Positions 17,940-26,962 are shown, numbered from the stretch's first letter. The stretch is DNA of 30,477 nt from Candidatus Hodarchaeota archaeon (GCA_016839665.1 JAEOTU010000022.1:1-30477), one strand, 5' to 3'. Translations and numbers: made by a program. Notes: generated from the letters alone by a model not told the origin.

Positions 17940-17950
17940 TAGTACGCAAC

Positions 17951-17964
17951 CAATTTTAAAATTG
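17951..17964. promoter_or_regulatory. A/T-rich perfect palindrome, possible TATA element
   Basis: CAATTTTAAAATTG is a 14-base perfect palindrome in the 295-base region between two divergent genes. Read on the minus strand it sits where a TATA box for the eutA-like gene would be, with a leader of about 55 bases. Confidence 0.4.
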
Positions 17965-18172
17965 AATAAGTATCTAAGTTTGTTGTTTAATCTTAAAAAG
18001 AATAAAAAAAAGAGAGAACAGATGATTCTGGCAGTTGACATAAAAACTTCATTATTTCTCATAAGTATGACAATTGACTTTGTACAAAACTGGAAACAAT
18101 ATTCTAAAATAGTTCGTGCAAAAGGAGGGTGAAATACTGATAAAAAAAATTAGCTAATTGAGGTTGTGAAAA

Positions 18173-18979
18173 ATGTCGAATTCATTTAGAATGATTGATT
18201 TAACCCAACGACTAAGCATTCATACTCCCCCATGGCCGAGTTACGTTCCGCTGCAATTACAGTATTTCAAACGAATAGCAGGGGCTCATATGGGTCAAGG
18301 AGCGAACGGTCAGATATTGACCACGAGTCATCATGTAGGAACACATATCGATGGTGAAATCCATTTCTATGCCGCGGGGAGAAGTATCGGTCAAATGGAA
18401 TTGGATGAATTTTGTGGCCCAGGGGTAATCGTTGATCTTTCCGACGTATTAACTGATTATGATCTCTACTCACCTGAAATGCTGAAGGAAAGAGCCGATA
18501 TAAGAAAAGGGGATATTCTTCTTATTAAAACTGGTTATCAACGATACGCATGGGATCAACCTGAGTGCGATGAGGTCAGATATTTTGTTAAACATCCTGG
18601 TCCTGATCAAGATTTTCCCCACTGGGCAATGGACATGAAGTTCAAGTGGATAGGTGTTGATTGTGGTAGTGCTGACCATCCAATGAACACAATAATCCGT
18701 GATTGGCATCCAAAACCATTTAAGGAAGCAGAAAAGAAATTAATCGAAAAATATGGAGTGAAATCATGGGACGACATGTTCCCTCCTGATAAATTCTATC
18801 AAATAATGCATATAGATCTGTTTCCAAAAGGAGTGATTCATGCAGAAAACCTCCTTATTCCAGATACCCCTCTTTTAAAGAATAAACGGATATGGATCGG
18901 TTGTTTCCCTCTCCGAGGAATAGAACTAGAATCCTCTATGTGTCGTATCGTGGCTTTTCCTGATGTACCTTTAGACTAA
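18173..18979 (+). CDS. Cyclase / kynurenine formamidase family metal-dependent hydrolase
   Basis: The 268-residue protein belongs to the family of bacterial kynurenine formamidases, isatin hydrolases and polyketide cyclases, which use a divalent metal to open amide or lactam bonds. The family signature is intact: HVGTHIDGEIH (54-64), including the metal-binding His and Asp residues, and the later HAENL (223-227) with Glu225 in the position of the conserved acidic residue. GDILLIKTGY (113-122) and WIGVDCGSADHP (159-170) are also typical. It starts at an ATG with GAGGT about 12 bases upstream. It is divergent from the eutA-like operon and separated from the next membrane protein gene by about 80 bases. 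Tryptophan-pathway neighbours are absent, so kynurenine formamidase proper is not supported; hydrolysis of a cyclic amide or ester is the safer call. Confidence 0.87.
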   Translation: MSNSFRMIDLTQRLSIHTPPWPSYVPLQLQYFKRIAGAHMGQGANGQILTTSHHVGTHIDGEIHFYAAGRSIGQMELDEFCGPGVIVDLSDVLTDYDLYSPEMLKERADIRKGDILLIKTGYQRYAWDQPECDEVRYFVKHPGPDQDFPHWAMDMKFKWIGVDCGSADHPMNTIIRDWHPKPFKEAEKKLIEKYGVKSWDDMFPPDKFYQIMHIDLFPKGVIHAENLLIPDTPLLKNKRIWIGCFPLRGIELESSMCRIVAFPDVPLD

Positions 18980-18987
18980 CCTTAATT

Positions 18988-19000
18988 CCTATATATCTAT
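18988..19000 (+). promoter_or_regulatory. TATA-like element for the 19062 membrane protein gene
   Basis: CCTATATATCTAT lies about 65 bases before the ATG at 19062 and would give a leader of about 40 bases, which then contains the GAGGT ribosome-binding site. Confidence 0.35.
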
Positions 19001-19050
19001 TAAGACATAACATTCCTTTTGGTTTTTGATCGCTCTCTTATTTATAAATC

Positions 19051-19055
19051 GAGGT
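19051..19055 (+). promoter_or_regulatory. Ribosome-binding site deciding the start at 19062
   Basis: GAGGT six bases upstream of ATG 19062. The alternative in-frame TTG at 19026 has no such site, so the shorter protein is preferred. Confidence 0.6.
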
Positions 19056-19061
19056 TCTCAA

Positions 19062-20024
19062 ATGGATCTAGCCAAGAAAATAGATGCAAACGATTCTTTT
19101 CGATTTAATATTAAAGGTTTTAATAAGAAGAGTCTCACAATGCTAGTCGTTGTGCTATTTAGTCTCGCTTTAACCTTGGGAGGGATTTCTATATACTTAG
19201 AGTTTGTAGCATTTGGCTTTGTTTGCTTTCCATGGCTGTATAAAAAATTAAGGTTACAGAAGATCTCAATCGCAGCTCTAAAACTCTCTTCAAGTTGGTT
19301 ACAAATCTTGGGTTATCTTCCCTTCGTACCCTCCCTGAAGGGAACCTGGTTTATTGAGCGTCACTCAGAACAAAAAGAGTTAGAAAGCGTAAAAGACTTT
19401 CTCTTATTCCTTTATGAACATTGGTTCGAATTTTTAGTAATAAATGCAGGGTTGGTTGCACTAGGTGGAAGAATAGCATTCATCATCCAAAGTATTGTTA
19501 ATTATGAAGCCTCGCCTGGAAATATTTGGGGATTATCTCCTTGGGGAATTCTAATTGCATTTGGCTGGGTACCATTTTGTTTAGCAATTTATTTTGTCTG
19601 GGTCTGGGTTTGGCGGGATGCTGAGTTGAAAATCGCTTCAGTAGCAATAAGTTCTAAAGGGAGAGGCTCAAAAGACACTCCAGTCAGTGAAGTAATAAAG
19701 CTCTGGTCTGCTTCTGATTCGATTAGGAATTTAATCGCTCTGTTCGCAAGCTTTTCTGCTTTATCTTGGTTTGCTGAAAACATTCCTGCTGATTATACAG
19801 CGACCGCGCTACTTATAGGGTTAATTTTTGCAACTAGCGGTATTGCTATACTGATGGGTACAATGTACTATCGTTCGGGTGTACATGAGGAGGTTGTGAA
19901 TAACTTACGAGAATATATCAAAAGAAAAAATGAAGAAGCAAGAATCAACGGGAAAACCTATTCCGTTCAGATTGGTACATGCACTCTTTCGACTGACCAA
20001 CTCGTTCTTGATAGCACTATTTGA
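19062..20024 (+). CDS. Multi-pass membrane protein of unknown function
   Basis: From the ATG with a good ribosome-binding site the protein has 320 residues. I do not recognise a family. Hydrophobic segments lie at about 24-44, 45-62, 122-145, 160-184, 223-240 and 246-268, so about six membrane passes are likely. A soluble linker of roughly 50 residues lies between the second and third. The C-terminal 50 residues (from about 271, VHEEVVNNLREYIKRKNEEA) are charged, probably helical and cytoplasmic. The segment VWVWVWRDAELK after helix 4 is unusually tryptophan-rich. Its 3' end overlaps the 3' end of the convergent solenoid gene by eight bases, so mRNAs from the two genes can pair. There is no clear operon partner; the cyclase gene upstream is on the same strand, but a separate promoter is possible. 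Confidence 0.75.
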   Translation: MDLAKKIDANDSFRFNIKGFNKKSLTMLVVVLFSLALTLGGISIYLEFVAFGFVCFPWLYKKLRLQKISIAALKLSSSWLQILGYLPFVPSLKGTWFIERHSEQKELESVKDFLLFLYEHWFEFLVINAGLVALGGRIAFIIQSIVNYEASPGNIWGLSPWGILIAFGWVPFCLAIYFVWVWVWRDAELKIASVAISSKGRGSKDTPVSEVIKLWSASDSIRNLIALFASFSALSWFAENIPADYTATALLIGLIFATSGIAILMGTMYYRSGVHEEVVNNLREYIKRKNEEARINGKTYSVQIGTCTLSTDQLVLDSTI

Positions 20025-23000
20025 AGAGAAAAGTATAAATAGGCAGAGAATTAACTTCTGCTTCTTTTAATGCGACATTACAAACTGGACATCCTTTTTT
20101 AATCTTAATACTCTCAAGTAAATGCTGTCGATGGAAAAAACTAGAACAGTGGGGACATCGAATAACTTCTTCTTCTACTTGAAATCGAACTACTGATCTT
20201 CGACAAATAATACATGAGAGTCGTTGAGAACAGAATCCACAATTTTTTTGATTTTCGAGAACAGGATTTCCACATTGTGGACATTGACTTTGGTAAAGTG
20301 CATCAGGCTGTTTCATCCTGTTGTACACATCTTTAAGACCAGAAATCCAGATTTGTCGTAACGAGTAAGGTGATTGAATATTAAATCTTAATGAAAAGTT
20401 CTTTAAGGCTTTTTCATACTCTGATTTATACTTATCTTTTTCTGGGAGCTCCATAATCACAGATAGGTTTTGCCAAGAACAATGTTCTCCTAAAAGGGGT
20501 AAGATGGCTCTTTGAACTTCGTCTTTCCCTCTGGCCTGGGTATAGAGTGAAAAAAAGTATTCTTCTGGTTTCTCTGGGGGATGTGATTCGAAATGTGTAA
20601 TTGCAGCTTTGATGATTCTGCCTTCAAGTGGATCAATAGGTGGATTAAGAAGAATTTCCTCAACAATATGTAGTGAGGTGTGGCCAAAGAAAATTGGACT
20701 AAGAAGAATTTGGTTACGGGGTTTTTCGTGAATAATTGCGAAGATTGATAAATCACTTGTAGAAGGCTCTTCTACAATCCTCATAACAAAATCTCTAAGA
20801 ACACTCTCTCCGTGTGCTGTAAACTCTCCAGTCTCATATGTTGAGCATAATTGATCGAGTAAGGAGACATCTCCTTCTCTTTTCCTCACCAAGAGCACTA
20901 GGTGGTCAACAATTGTGGAAATCAAGAGATTTGATTGTAACGTAGGTATTATCGTTATTAGAAGGATTTCTACTCGTTCTTGAGACAATGAAGTTAAATA
21001 TGATGAAATCGAAGATAAGAGAGAATTTAATTTTTGAGAATCAACAATAACCATAAAATCTTCTGGATACTGTGTTAAGAGATTTTCAATAAGCTCCGAA
21101 ACAAAATTTTCTATCTCTGGGTCTAGAATTCTTTTCGAGCAGCGAATAAGGGCAATAACTAAAAAATCTTCAGGATCCAACCCGACAACTTTTAAAATTG
21201 TTCGCTGGATCACTTTTTCCTGGATTTTTGATGTTTGTTGGAATGAAAAGAGAGAATACAGAATTTTGGAACCTAAAGATTTAAATTGAGGAAGGATACG
21301 GTCAATAAGAAATGACTGATGCTTTTCGGGCAATTGAATAAGTATTTCACCAATATTGGGGATGCTTATCTTAAAGGCGTAAGATAGAATTGATTCTAGT
21401 TTAACAATATTTCTTGCTGACATTGATTTAAAATATAGCCAAAACGAGGATGGTTCAAGATCTATTAATTTAGTTAAGAGTGGTATTAAATCTTTCTTCG
21501 ATTTATCCTTTTTGGTTGAAAATTTATTTAAAAGAACTGGTAAAGCATCTTTTGAACATGTTAAGATTGTATCTTCCCAAAATAACAATAAATCTTTCTG
21601 TGATCCTATTGTATCCACAAGTGTCTTTAGATATGTATCATTCATTATTGATGCAAAAGCAAGTTGTGGGAAAGTAATCTTCTTTCCTAATCTTACGATA
21701 TTTTCGAATCGCTCGGATACATGTTGTTGGAGAAGGGGTTCTAATAGAGCTTGCATGGTAATGGATAATTCTTTTCTAGAGATCAAGGCAGATACGAATA
21801 TTTCAAAGTCACGATACAAGAATAACAGTATAGATATCCATGATTGGTCAATAATATATTTTCCGATATTCTGCTTTGTCTTCTGGCTACAAGAAGAAAA
21901 AATGTCAAAAACAGAGTCGGAAAATGGATGTGTTTGGGTTTCAACGATGGTTTTAATCATTATTTTCCATTTACGGTTAGCTACTTCCTGGAGAATTGGC
22001 AATAATAGTTTTTGATGAGACTCATATTCCTTATTGAGGTAATATTTGACAATTGCCTCTATTTTTTGAGGAGCATAAATCTTTAATTCAGCTTGAAAGA
22101 ATTTTGAAAATTCTAGTGCTTGCGTTCCTAGCTTATTAAGACTAGATAACAAAATCTCGGTATTTTTTTGCTCTTTGCTTGAATTCAGCATTTTTAGGAT
22201 TTTGTGTGCAATAGGAAAATCTTTAAAGAAAAGAATAGAGACAATAACATCTATTTCATGATAGATTTTCTTTTGGATACCAGTTACAAAAAATCTTGTT
22301 ATAAAGGATTGATTCTCATCTGTTTTATTTCTATGATAGAATTGCATAATTTGATTCTCTGAGAAATTTTGATTTAAAAGCCAATCCGTGAGTAATTCCT
22401 TTGATTCTTCGCTGATAGATGGTTGTGATTCGAAAAGATAGTTAATTTCATCTTCAGTGGGAGATATCAGCTGTAGAAGGTTCTTAAATTGACTTTTTAA
22501 GATGTTAATATCTCCAAAAAATACATGTACTCGTTCTTTTGGAGTAAGTTCCTTAAATAATGGATCTACGCGGTCAGTTGGGGTTTTTAGATACAATTTT
22601 AAGACGATAGGTAAAATTTTTGCACCCCATAGTTTCATGATTTCTAATGATTGGGAAATGATAGATTCCGATTTTTGATTAGATATTTCTTGAAATATCA
22701 TTTCCACAAGATCGGGTTCCAGGTGGGATAAGATTAATCGAATGGAATCTTGATTCAATTCAGAATTCCAATTTCGATTTATCTGAGTCAATAAAAATTC
22801 CTGATTCTTCCGATCTAAATTGAATATTTGAGTTAGGAATGCTGGAGTTGCCATAAGCTCAAAAAAACTCATAATTTCTTCTGAATTAAATTCTTCAAAC
22901 GAAGAGAGAATTAATTGAAGGCTTGAAGGAAGTAATTGCTCTAATCCATATCTCATTCGGTCTAAATCTTTTTTCTTTCGGTAATTTCTGAAGAAAAGAT

Positions 23001-23169
23001 TTAGAGCATGTTGTCGATCCTTCTTTATGAAATTCCTCACTTTTCTTTTCCAGAAAATAGGTAGATGGTCAAACCATTTCTTACTTAATTCAGCACTACC
23101 TTGATAGGTCATAAAACAGATAAGTCCTCCACAACAATCAAGAGATAAGATTCTCAAAAAGTTATCCAT
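20017..23169 (-). CDS. Large alpha-solenoid protein with C-terminal zinc ribbon and RING-like finger
   Basis: The 1050-residue protein has no membrane helix or signal. Residues from about 40 to 950 are almost entirely helical in character, with repeated amphipathic leucine/isoleucine-rich helix pairs like HEAT/ARM or vesicle-coat solenoids, though no exact repeat is visible. At the C-terminus stand a zinc ribbon (Cys963, Cys966, Cys977, Cys980) and an eight-ligand finger with spacing C-x2-C-x15-C-x2-C-x4-H-x2-H-x10-C-x2-C (Cys986, Cys989, Cys1005, Cys1008, His1013, His1016, Cys1027, Cys1030). The finger contains CSSFFHRQHL, which resembles the C-x-H-x-F-H-x2-C heart of RING domains, and ends CPVC. 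This layout recalls eukaryotic solenoid-RING proteins such as Listerin or HOPS/CORVET subunits. A ubiquitin-ligase or tethering role is inference. The first ATG fits a near-leaderless start (TATA-like AGTTAAATAC at 23196-23205); Met20 has GGAGG upstream as an alternative. Confidence 0.8.
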   Translation of the reverse strand: MDNFLRILSLDCCGGLICFMTYQGSAELSKKWFDHLPIFWKRKVRNFIKKDRQHALNLFFRNYRKKKDLDRMRYGLEQLLPSSLQLILSSFEEFNSEEIMSFFELMATPAFLTQIFNLDRKNQEFLLTQINRNWNSELNQDSIRLILSHLEPDLVEMIFQEISNQKSESIISQSLEIMKLWGAKILPIVLKLYLKTPTDRVDPLFKELTPKERVHVFFGDINILKSQFKNLLQLISPTEDEINYLFESQPSISEESKELLTDWLLNQNFSENQIMQFYHRNKTDENQSFITRFFVTGIQKKIYHEIDVIVSILFFKDFPIAHKILKMLNSSKEQKNTEILLSSLNKLGTQALEFSKFFQAELKIYAPQKIEAIVKYYLNKEYESHQKLLLPILQEVANRKWKIMIKTIVETQTHPFSDSVFDIFSSCSQKTKQNIGKYIIDQSWISILLFLYRDFEIFVSALISRKELSITMQALLEPLLQQHVSERFENIVRLGKKITFPQLAFASIMNDTYLKTLVDTIGSQKDLLLFWEDTILTCSKDALPVLLNKFSTKKDKSKKDLIPLLTKLIDLEPSSFWLYFKSMSARNIVKLESILSYAFKISIPNIGEILIQLPEKHQSFLIDRILPQFKSLGSKILYSLFSFQQTSKIQEKVIQRTILKVVGLDPEDFLVIALIRCSKRILDPEIENFVSELIENLLTQYPEDFMVIVDSQKLNSLLSSISSYLTSLSQERVEILLITIIPTLQSNLLISTIVDHLVLLVRKREGDVSLLDQLCSTYETGEFTAHGESVLRDFVMRIVEEPSTSDLSIFAIIHEKPRNQILLSPIFFGHTSLHIVEEILLNPPIDPLEGRIIKAAITHFESHPPEKPEEYFFSLYTQARGKDEVQRAILPLLGEHCSWQNLSVIMELPEKDKYKSEYEKALKNFSLRFNIQSPYSLRQIWISGLKDVYNRMKQPDALYQSQCPQCGNPVLENQKNCGFCSQRLSCIICRRSVVRFQVEEEVIRCPHCSSFFHRQHLLESIKIKKGCPVCNVALKEAEVNSLPIYTFLFK

Positions 23170-23195
23170 ATTGGTTAGTTATAGAAAATTCTAAA

Positions 23196-23205
23196 GTATT
23201 TAACT
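23196..23205 (-). promoter_or_regulatory. TATA-like element for the solenoid/RING-like gene
   Basis: AGTTAAATAC on the minus strand is centred about 31 bases before the ATG at 23169, giving a leader of only a few bases. This suits the absence of a ribosome-binding site before that ATG. Confidence 0.4.
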
Positions 23206-23324
23206 TATTCAAAACTCTCTGGTTTGGTTAGCCACAGGAGCATTGATCCAAGTACAACAGTTACCGCTTTCATTGCGATATAATCAGCTATTTTACCATC
23301 CACGTTGCAAAGAATTTTGGAAAT

Positions 23325-25106
23325 TCAAGTTCTTTCCTCCACAATACTCTGAAATTCTTCCAAAAGATTTCGTAGATAATCAAAACCAGCCTGCCAAAAA
23401 TCTGGTTTGGTTAAATCTAATCCAACAGAAGCCGCTAAATCAACAGGGAATTTTGATCCACCTGCTTCGAGAATTTGTTTGAATTTCGGAACAAAAGTTT
23501 TTCCTTCCTCAAGATACTTTTGATATAAGCCTAATACAAAAAGCATGCCAAAAGAATAAGCATAACAATAAAAAATCCGTTCATCCAAGAAATGAGGGAT
23601 AGTTGCCCAATTCCAACTTTGTTCTGGTAAAAACGCCACTGCATCACCATAAGCGTCTTTTACGTGTTTGTCCCAGATGTCTGACATCTTTTTTGCGGAA
23701 AGATTTTCCTTTGCTCCTGATTCTTGACATTCCTTCTCCCAAATAACATACATAGTTTGTCTAGAAATCGTTCCGATTGCATCTTCCAACTGACTAGAAA
23801 GGAGACGTAATTTTGCTTCCTTATCAGTCATCATTTTTAACAATTTATCAATAAGTATCTGTTCACCAAAAACGGAGGCGGTTTCTGCTGTAACTGTGGG
23901 AGGATTATAATACAATATGGTTTGTTTTCGCCCACTGAACATATCATGAAGGCCATGGCCTAATTCATGTGCAAGAGTACTGATCCCATTTAAGGTACCA
24001 TCAAAAGATTGGTGAATAACTGGATCTAGACCTGGAGAAATGCCCTGACAGAATGCACCTGTCATTTTTGTTTTTCGGACTTCTGAATCTATCAATTTAC
24101 GATCGAAAAAAGCTTTAGTCATTTCACCTACCTCCTCATCAAATTCGGTGTATGCTTCAAGAACTATACTTTTTGCTTCATCCCAGGTATATTTCATGGT
24201 TTTACCCAAAGGTGCATAGAGATCTGATCCTTTAATTTTCTCTCCTTGTCCCATCAATCTTGCTTTTAATTTATAATAAGCTTGGACAAGAGAATAGTTT
24301 TTCTTTATTACTTCAATCATTGTTTCAACGATTTGTTCATCGATTTGATTTCTTATATGAGCTGGAGTCATTGTTGCAGGAAACTTCCGTAGTTCAGTAT
24401 CCTGACCACGATTCTTCCAAATATTATTGAATGCGTGACTTATTCCAATGGATTGATTAGCATATTGTTGATAATAAGCCTTGAAAACTTTTTCTCGTGT
24501 TTCTGGGTTTGAATCGTGAAAAAGTGGGTAGATTTCCCCAGGTGACATCGTTTTCACTTCTCCTTCGATTTCGACTTGATATTGAAATGATGCAGTGAAT
24601 TCATTGTAAAAATTATACCAAGCGAGTGCACCGACCAATTCTTTCTGAGAAAGAACCTTTTCAACCTCTTCTGTAAGTATATAGGGTTTAGAAAGCCTTT
24701 GAACTCTAATGTAATGATGATAATTCGTTAAGACTGGGTCAGTTAGATATTTCTCCACCGTCTTATCAGACATTTCATTAATTTCAACCTTTACCCAGAT
24801 TAGTTTATTTGAAACATCCACAGCACGTGCCTCTACTTTACTATACAGGGCCTTATAATCATCGTTCGTTGTTTCTTGAGCAAAAAGAAGAAATCCATAT
24901 GCCTCTCCTCTATCAGCAAGGGTATGGACTTTTTCTAACTGCTGGAAAAATTTAAGAAGTTCTGCTGCTGATAGTTCTCCATTTTTAATTTTGCCACGGT
25001 GCTTAGCTAAGTCATCCGCTAATCTTTCGGCTTGATCCATGTCTTCTTTGATTTTAGGATCGTTAAATCCTTTATAGATGAATGAAAGATCCCATTTCTC
25101 TGTCAT
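23325..25106 (-). CDS. pepF: M3B family oligoendopeptidase F, downstream copy
   Basis: The 593-residue zinc metallopeptidase is of normal length for the oligoendopeptidase F group of M3 peptidases, cytoplasmic enzymes that cut peptides of roughly 7-20 residues. The zinc site is complete: HELGH (380-384) followed by the third ligand Glu408 in TAETASVFGEQ. The substrate-closing C-terminal region FYCYAYSFGMLFVLGLYQKY is conserved, and there is no signal peptide. The start has GGAGATT eight bases upstream and lies 40 bases after the stop of the other copy, so the two are probably one transcription unit. The two proteins have the same length and can be aligned without visible gaps, so this is a tandem duplication kept under selection. 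The solenoid gene downstream has its own promoter-like element and may be separate. Confidence 0.94.
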   Translation of the reverse strand: MTEKWDLSFIYKGFNDPKIKEDMDQAERLADDLAKHRGKIKNGELSAAELLKFFQQLEKVHTLADRGEAYGFLLFAQETTNDDYKALYSKVEARAVDVSNKLIWVKVEINEMSDKTVEKYLTDPVLTNYHHYIRVQRLSKPYILTEEVEKVLSQKELVGALAWYNFYNEFTASFQYQVEIEGEVKTMSPGEIYPLFHDSNPETREKVFKAYYQQYANQSIGISHAFNNIWKNRGQDTELRKFPATMTPAHIRNQIDEQIVETMIEVIKKNYSLVQAYYKLKARLMGQGEKIKGSDLYAPLGKTMKYTWDEAKSIVLEAYTEFDEEVGEMTKAFFDRKLIDSEVRKTKMTGAFCQGISPGLDPVIHQSFDGTLNGISTLAHELGHGLHDMFSGRKQTILYYNPPTVTAETASVFGEQILIDKLLKMMTDKEAKLRLLSSQLEDAIGTISRQTMYVIWEKECQESGAKENLSAKKMSDIWDKHVKDAYGDAVAFLPEQSWNWATIPHFLDERIFYCYAYSFGMLFVLGLYQKYLEEGKTFVPKFKQILEAGGSKFPVDLAASVGLDLTKPDFWQAGFDYLRNLLEEFQSIVEERT

Positions 25107-25146
25107 TGTTTACAATCTCCTTTTATTTTCTCATTAGAGTTTACTA

Positions 25147-26928
25147 CTATGTTCTTTCCTCCACAATTCTTTGAAAATCTTCTAAGAGTTTCCGAAGATA
25201 ATCAAAACCTGCTTGCCAAAAATCTGGTTTGGTTAAATCTAGTCCAACAGAAGCAGCTAAATCAACAGGGAATACTGATCCGCCTGCTTCAAGAATTCGC
25301 TTGTACTTAGGGATAAATGATTGTCCTTCTTCACGGTATTTTTGGTAGAGGCCCAGAACGAAGAGCATTCCGAATGAGTATGCATAGCAATAAAAAACGC
25401 GAGGATCCAAAAAATGTGGGATAGTGGCCCAATTCCAGCTTTGCTCTGGAAGAAAATCCACAGCGTCGCCATACGCCTCTTCAACGTGTTTATCCCAGAT
25501 ATCTGACATTTGTTTGGCTGATAGATTCTCTTTTGCACCTTTTTCATGACATTCTTTTTCAAAGAAAACGTACATCGTTTGGCGGGAAATAGTAGCAATT
25601 GCATCTTCCAATTGGCTAGCTAGAAGTTTTAGCTTAGCTTCTTCGTCTGTCATGATTTTTAATAGTTTCTCAATGAGAATTTGCTGACCAAACACCGAGG
25701 CGGTTTCTGCGGCTACGAGCGGTGGCCGATAGTTGAATAGAGTCTGTTTTCGCCCACTAAACAGATCATGGAGGCCATGGCCCAATTCATGAGCTAAGGT
25801 ACTGATCCCATCTGCTGTACCATCATAAGACATGTGAATGAGAGGATCAAAATCAGGAGCGAGAGCCACACAAAACGCACCGGTCCTTTTGGTTTTTCTA
25901 ACTTCTGAGTCAACCAAGTTCCGCTGAAAAAATCCTTCAATCATTTCACCAATTTCTGAATCGAATTCTGTGTAAGCGTCCAAAACCATTTGTTTTGCTT
26001 CGTTCCAAGTGTACTTGATTACTTTCCCAAGAGGGGCATAGAGATCTGACCCTTTAATTTTCTCTCCTTGTCCCATTAATTGTGCTTTTAATTTGTAATA
26101 ATCTTGGACGAGAGAATAATTGTCTTTTATGATACTCATCATGGTTTGGACAATTTTCTCATCAGTCTGGTTCCTAATATGAGCTGGAGTCATGGTAGTG
26201 GGGTATTTTCTGAGATCAACATTCTGACCATGATTTTTCCAAATGTTGTTAAAGCAATGGCTGATTGGAATAGAATTTTCAGCGTATTTCTGATAATAAG
26301 TCTTGAAGACTTTTTCTCGTGTGTCAGGATTTGGATCACGTATTAACGGATATATTTCTCCTGGTGACAAAGTTTTCACTTCTCCCTCTATTTCCACTTG
26401 ATACTGAAATGAAGCAGTGTATTCTTGATAAAATTTAAGCCAAGCTTCATTACTTACAAGTGATTTCTGTAATAGAACTTTTTCAACAGGTTCTGAGAGC
26501 AAATAAGGCTTTTTTAGTCTCTGAACTTTAATAAAATGATGATAATTCGCTAATAATGGATTTTTGAGATACTTTTCAACGAAATTTTCTTCAAGATCGT
26601 TGAGTTCTAATGTGATCCAGAGCAATTTATTTTGTATTTCTACAGTCTGTTGCTGCATTTTTGCATAAAGTGCTTTATGATCCTCATTGGTTGTCTCTTG
26701 AACAAATAGTAGAAATCCATATCCTTCTCCTTTTGAAACTAATGTTTGAACTTTTTCGGTTTGCTGGAAGAGTTCAAGTAACTCCTGCGCTGATAGTTCA
26801 CCATTCTTCAATTTTCCACGAAATCTATTCAATTCATCAGCGATTTCTTTGGCCCGATTCAAATCTTCATCAATCTTTGGATCATTAAGTTCTTGGTACA
26901 AAAAAGAAAGATCCCATTTGCTAGTCAT
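25147..26928 (-). CDS. pepF: M3B family oligoendopeptidase F, upstream copy
   Basis: This 593-residue paralogue precedes the other copy in the operon. Its zinc site is HELGHGLHD with Glu in AAETASVFGQQ, so both copies keep the full catalytic set. Differences cluster in surface stretches and near the active-site cleft (VALAPDFDPLIHMSYDG here; QGISPGLDPVIHQSFDG in the other), which could change peptide preference. It has no signal peptide and should act in the cytoplasm on peptides brought in or made by the proteasome. The ATG is preceded by AGGAG and by a strong TATA element only about 25-30 bases upstream, so it may be transcribed with almost no leader. Confidence 0.94.
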   Translation of the reverse strand: MTSKWDLSFLYQELNDPKIDEDLNRAKEIADELNRFRGKLKNGELSAQELLELFQQTEKVQTLVSKGEGYGFLLFVQETTNEDHKALYAKMQQQTVEIQNKLLWITLELNDLEENFVEKYLKNPLLANYHHFIKVQRLKKPYLLSEPVEKVLLQKSLVSNEAWLKFYQEYTASFQYQVEIEGEVKTLSPGEIYPLIRDPNPDTREKVFKTYYQKYAENSIPISHCFNNIWKNHGQNVDLRKYPTTMTPAHIRNQTDEKIVQTMMSIIKDNYSLVQDYYKLKAQLMGQGEKIKGSDLYAPLGKVIKYTWNEAKQMVLDAYTEFDSEIGEMIEGFFQRNLVDSEVRKTKRTGAFCVALAPDFDPLIHMSYDGTADGISTLAHELGHGLHDLFSGRKQTLFNYRPPLVAAETASVFGQQILIEKLLKIMTDEEAKLKLLASQLEDAIATISRQTMYVFFEKECHEKGAKENLSAKQMSDIWDKHVEEAYGDAVDFLPEQSWNWATIPHFLDPRVFYCYAYSFGMLFVLGLYQKYREEGQSFIPKYKRILEAGGSVFPVDLAASVGLDLTKPDFWQAGFDYLRKLLEDFQRIVEERT

Positions 26929-26950
26929 TGATTCTAAACTCCTAATTCTA

Positions 26951-26962
26951 AAATATATATAG
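26951..26962 (-). promoter_or_regulatory. TATA element of the pepF operon
   Basis: CTATATATATTT on the minus strand is a strong TATA box 23-34 bases before the ATG at 26928. Transcription would begin at or just before the start codon. Confidence 0.55.

Noticed and set aside
18124..18132. A strong ribosome-binding sequence (GGAGGGTGA) upstream of the cyclase gene
   Set aside because: No ATG or TTG follows at a suitable distance, the overlapping GTG frame stops after three codons, and the cyclase ATG has its own GAGGT.
18173..18979. Kynurenine formamidase of tryptophan breakdown
   Set aside because: The family signature fits, but there is no kynureninase or tryptophan dioxygenase nearby, so the specific function is not supported.
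21512..22015. A 167-codon plus-strand frame opposite the solenoid gene
   Set aside because: It is a low-complexity antisense translation of the real gene with no ribosome-binding site or domain.
25257..25604. A 115-codon minus-strand frame overlapping the upstream pepF copy
   Set aside because: It is another frame of an intact, well-conserved peptidase gene.
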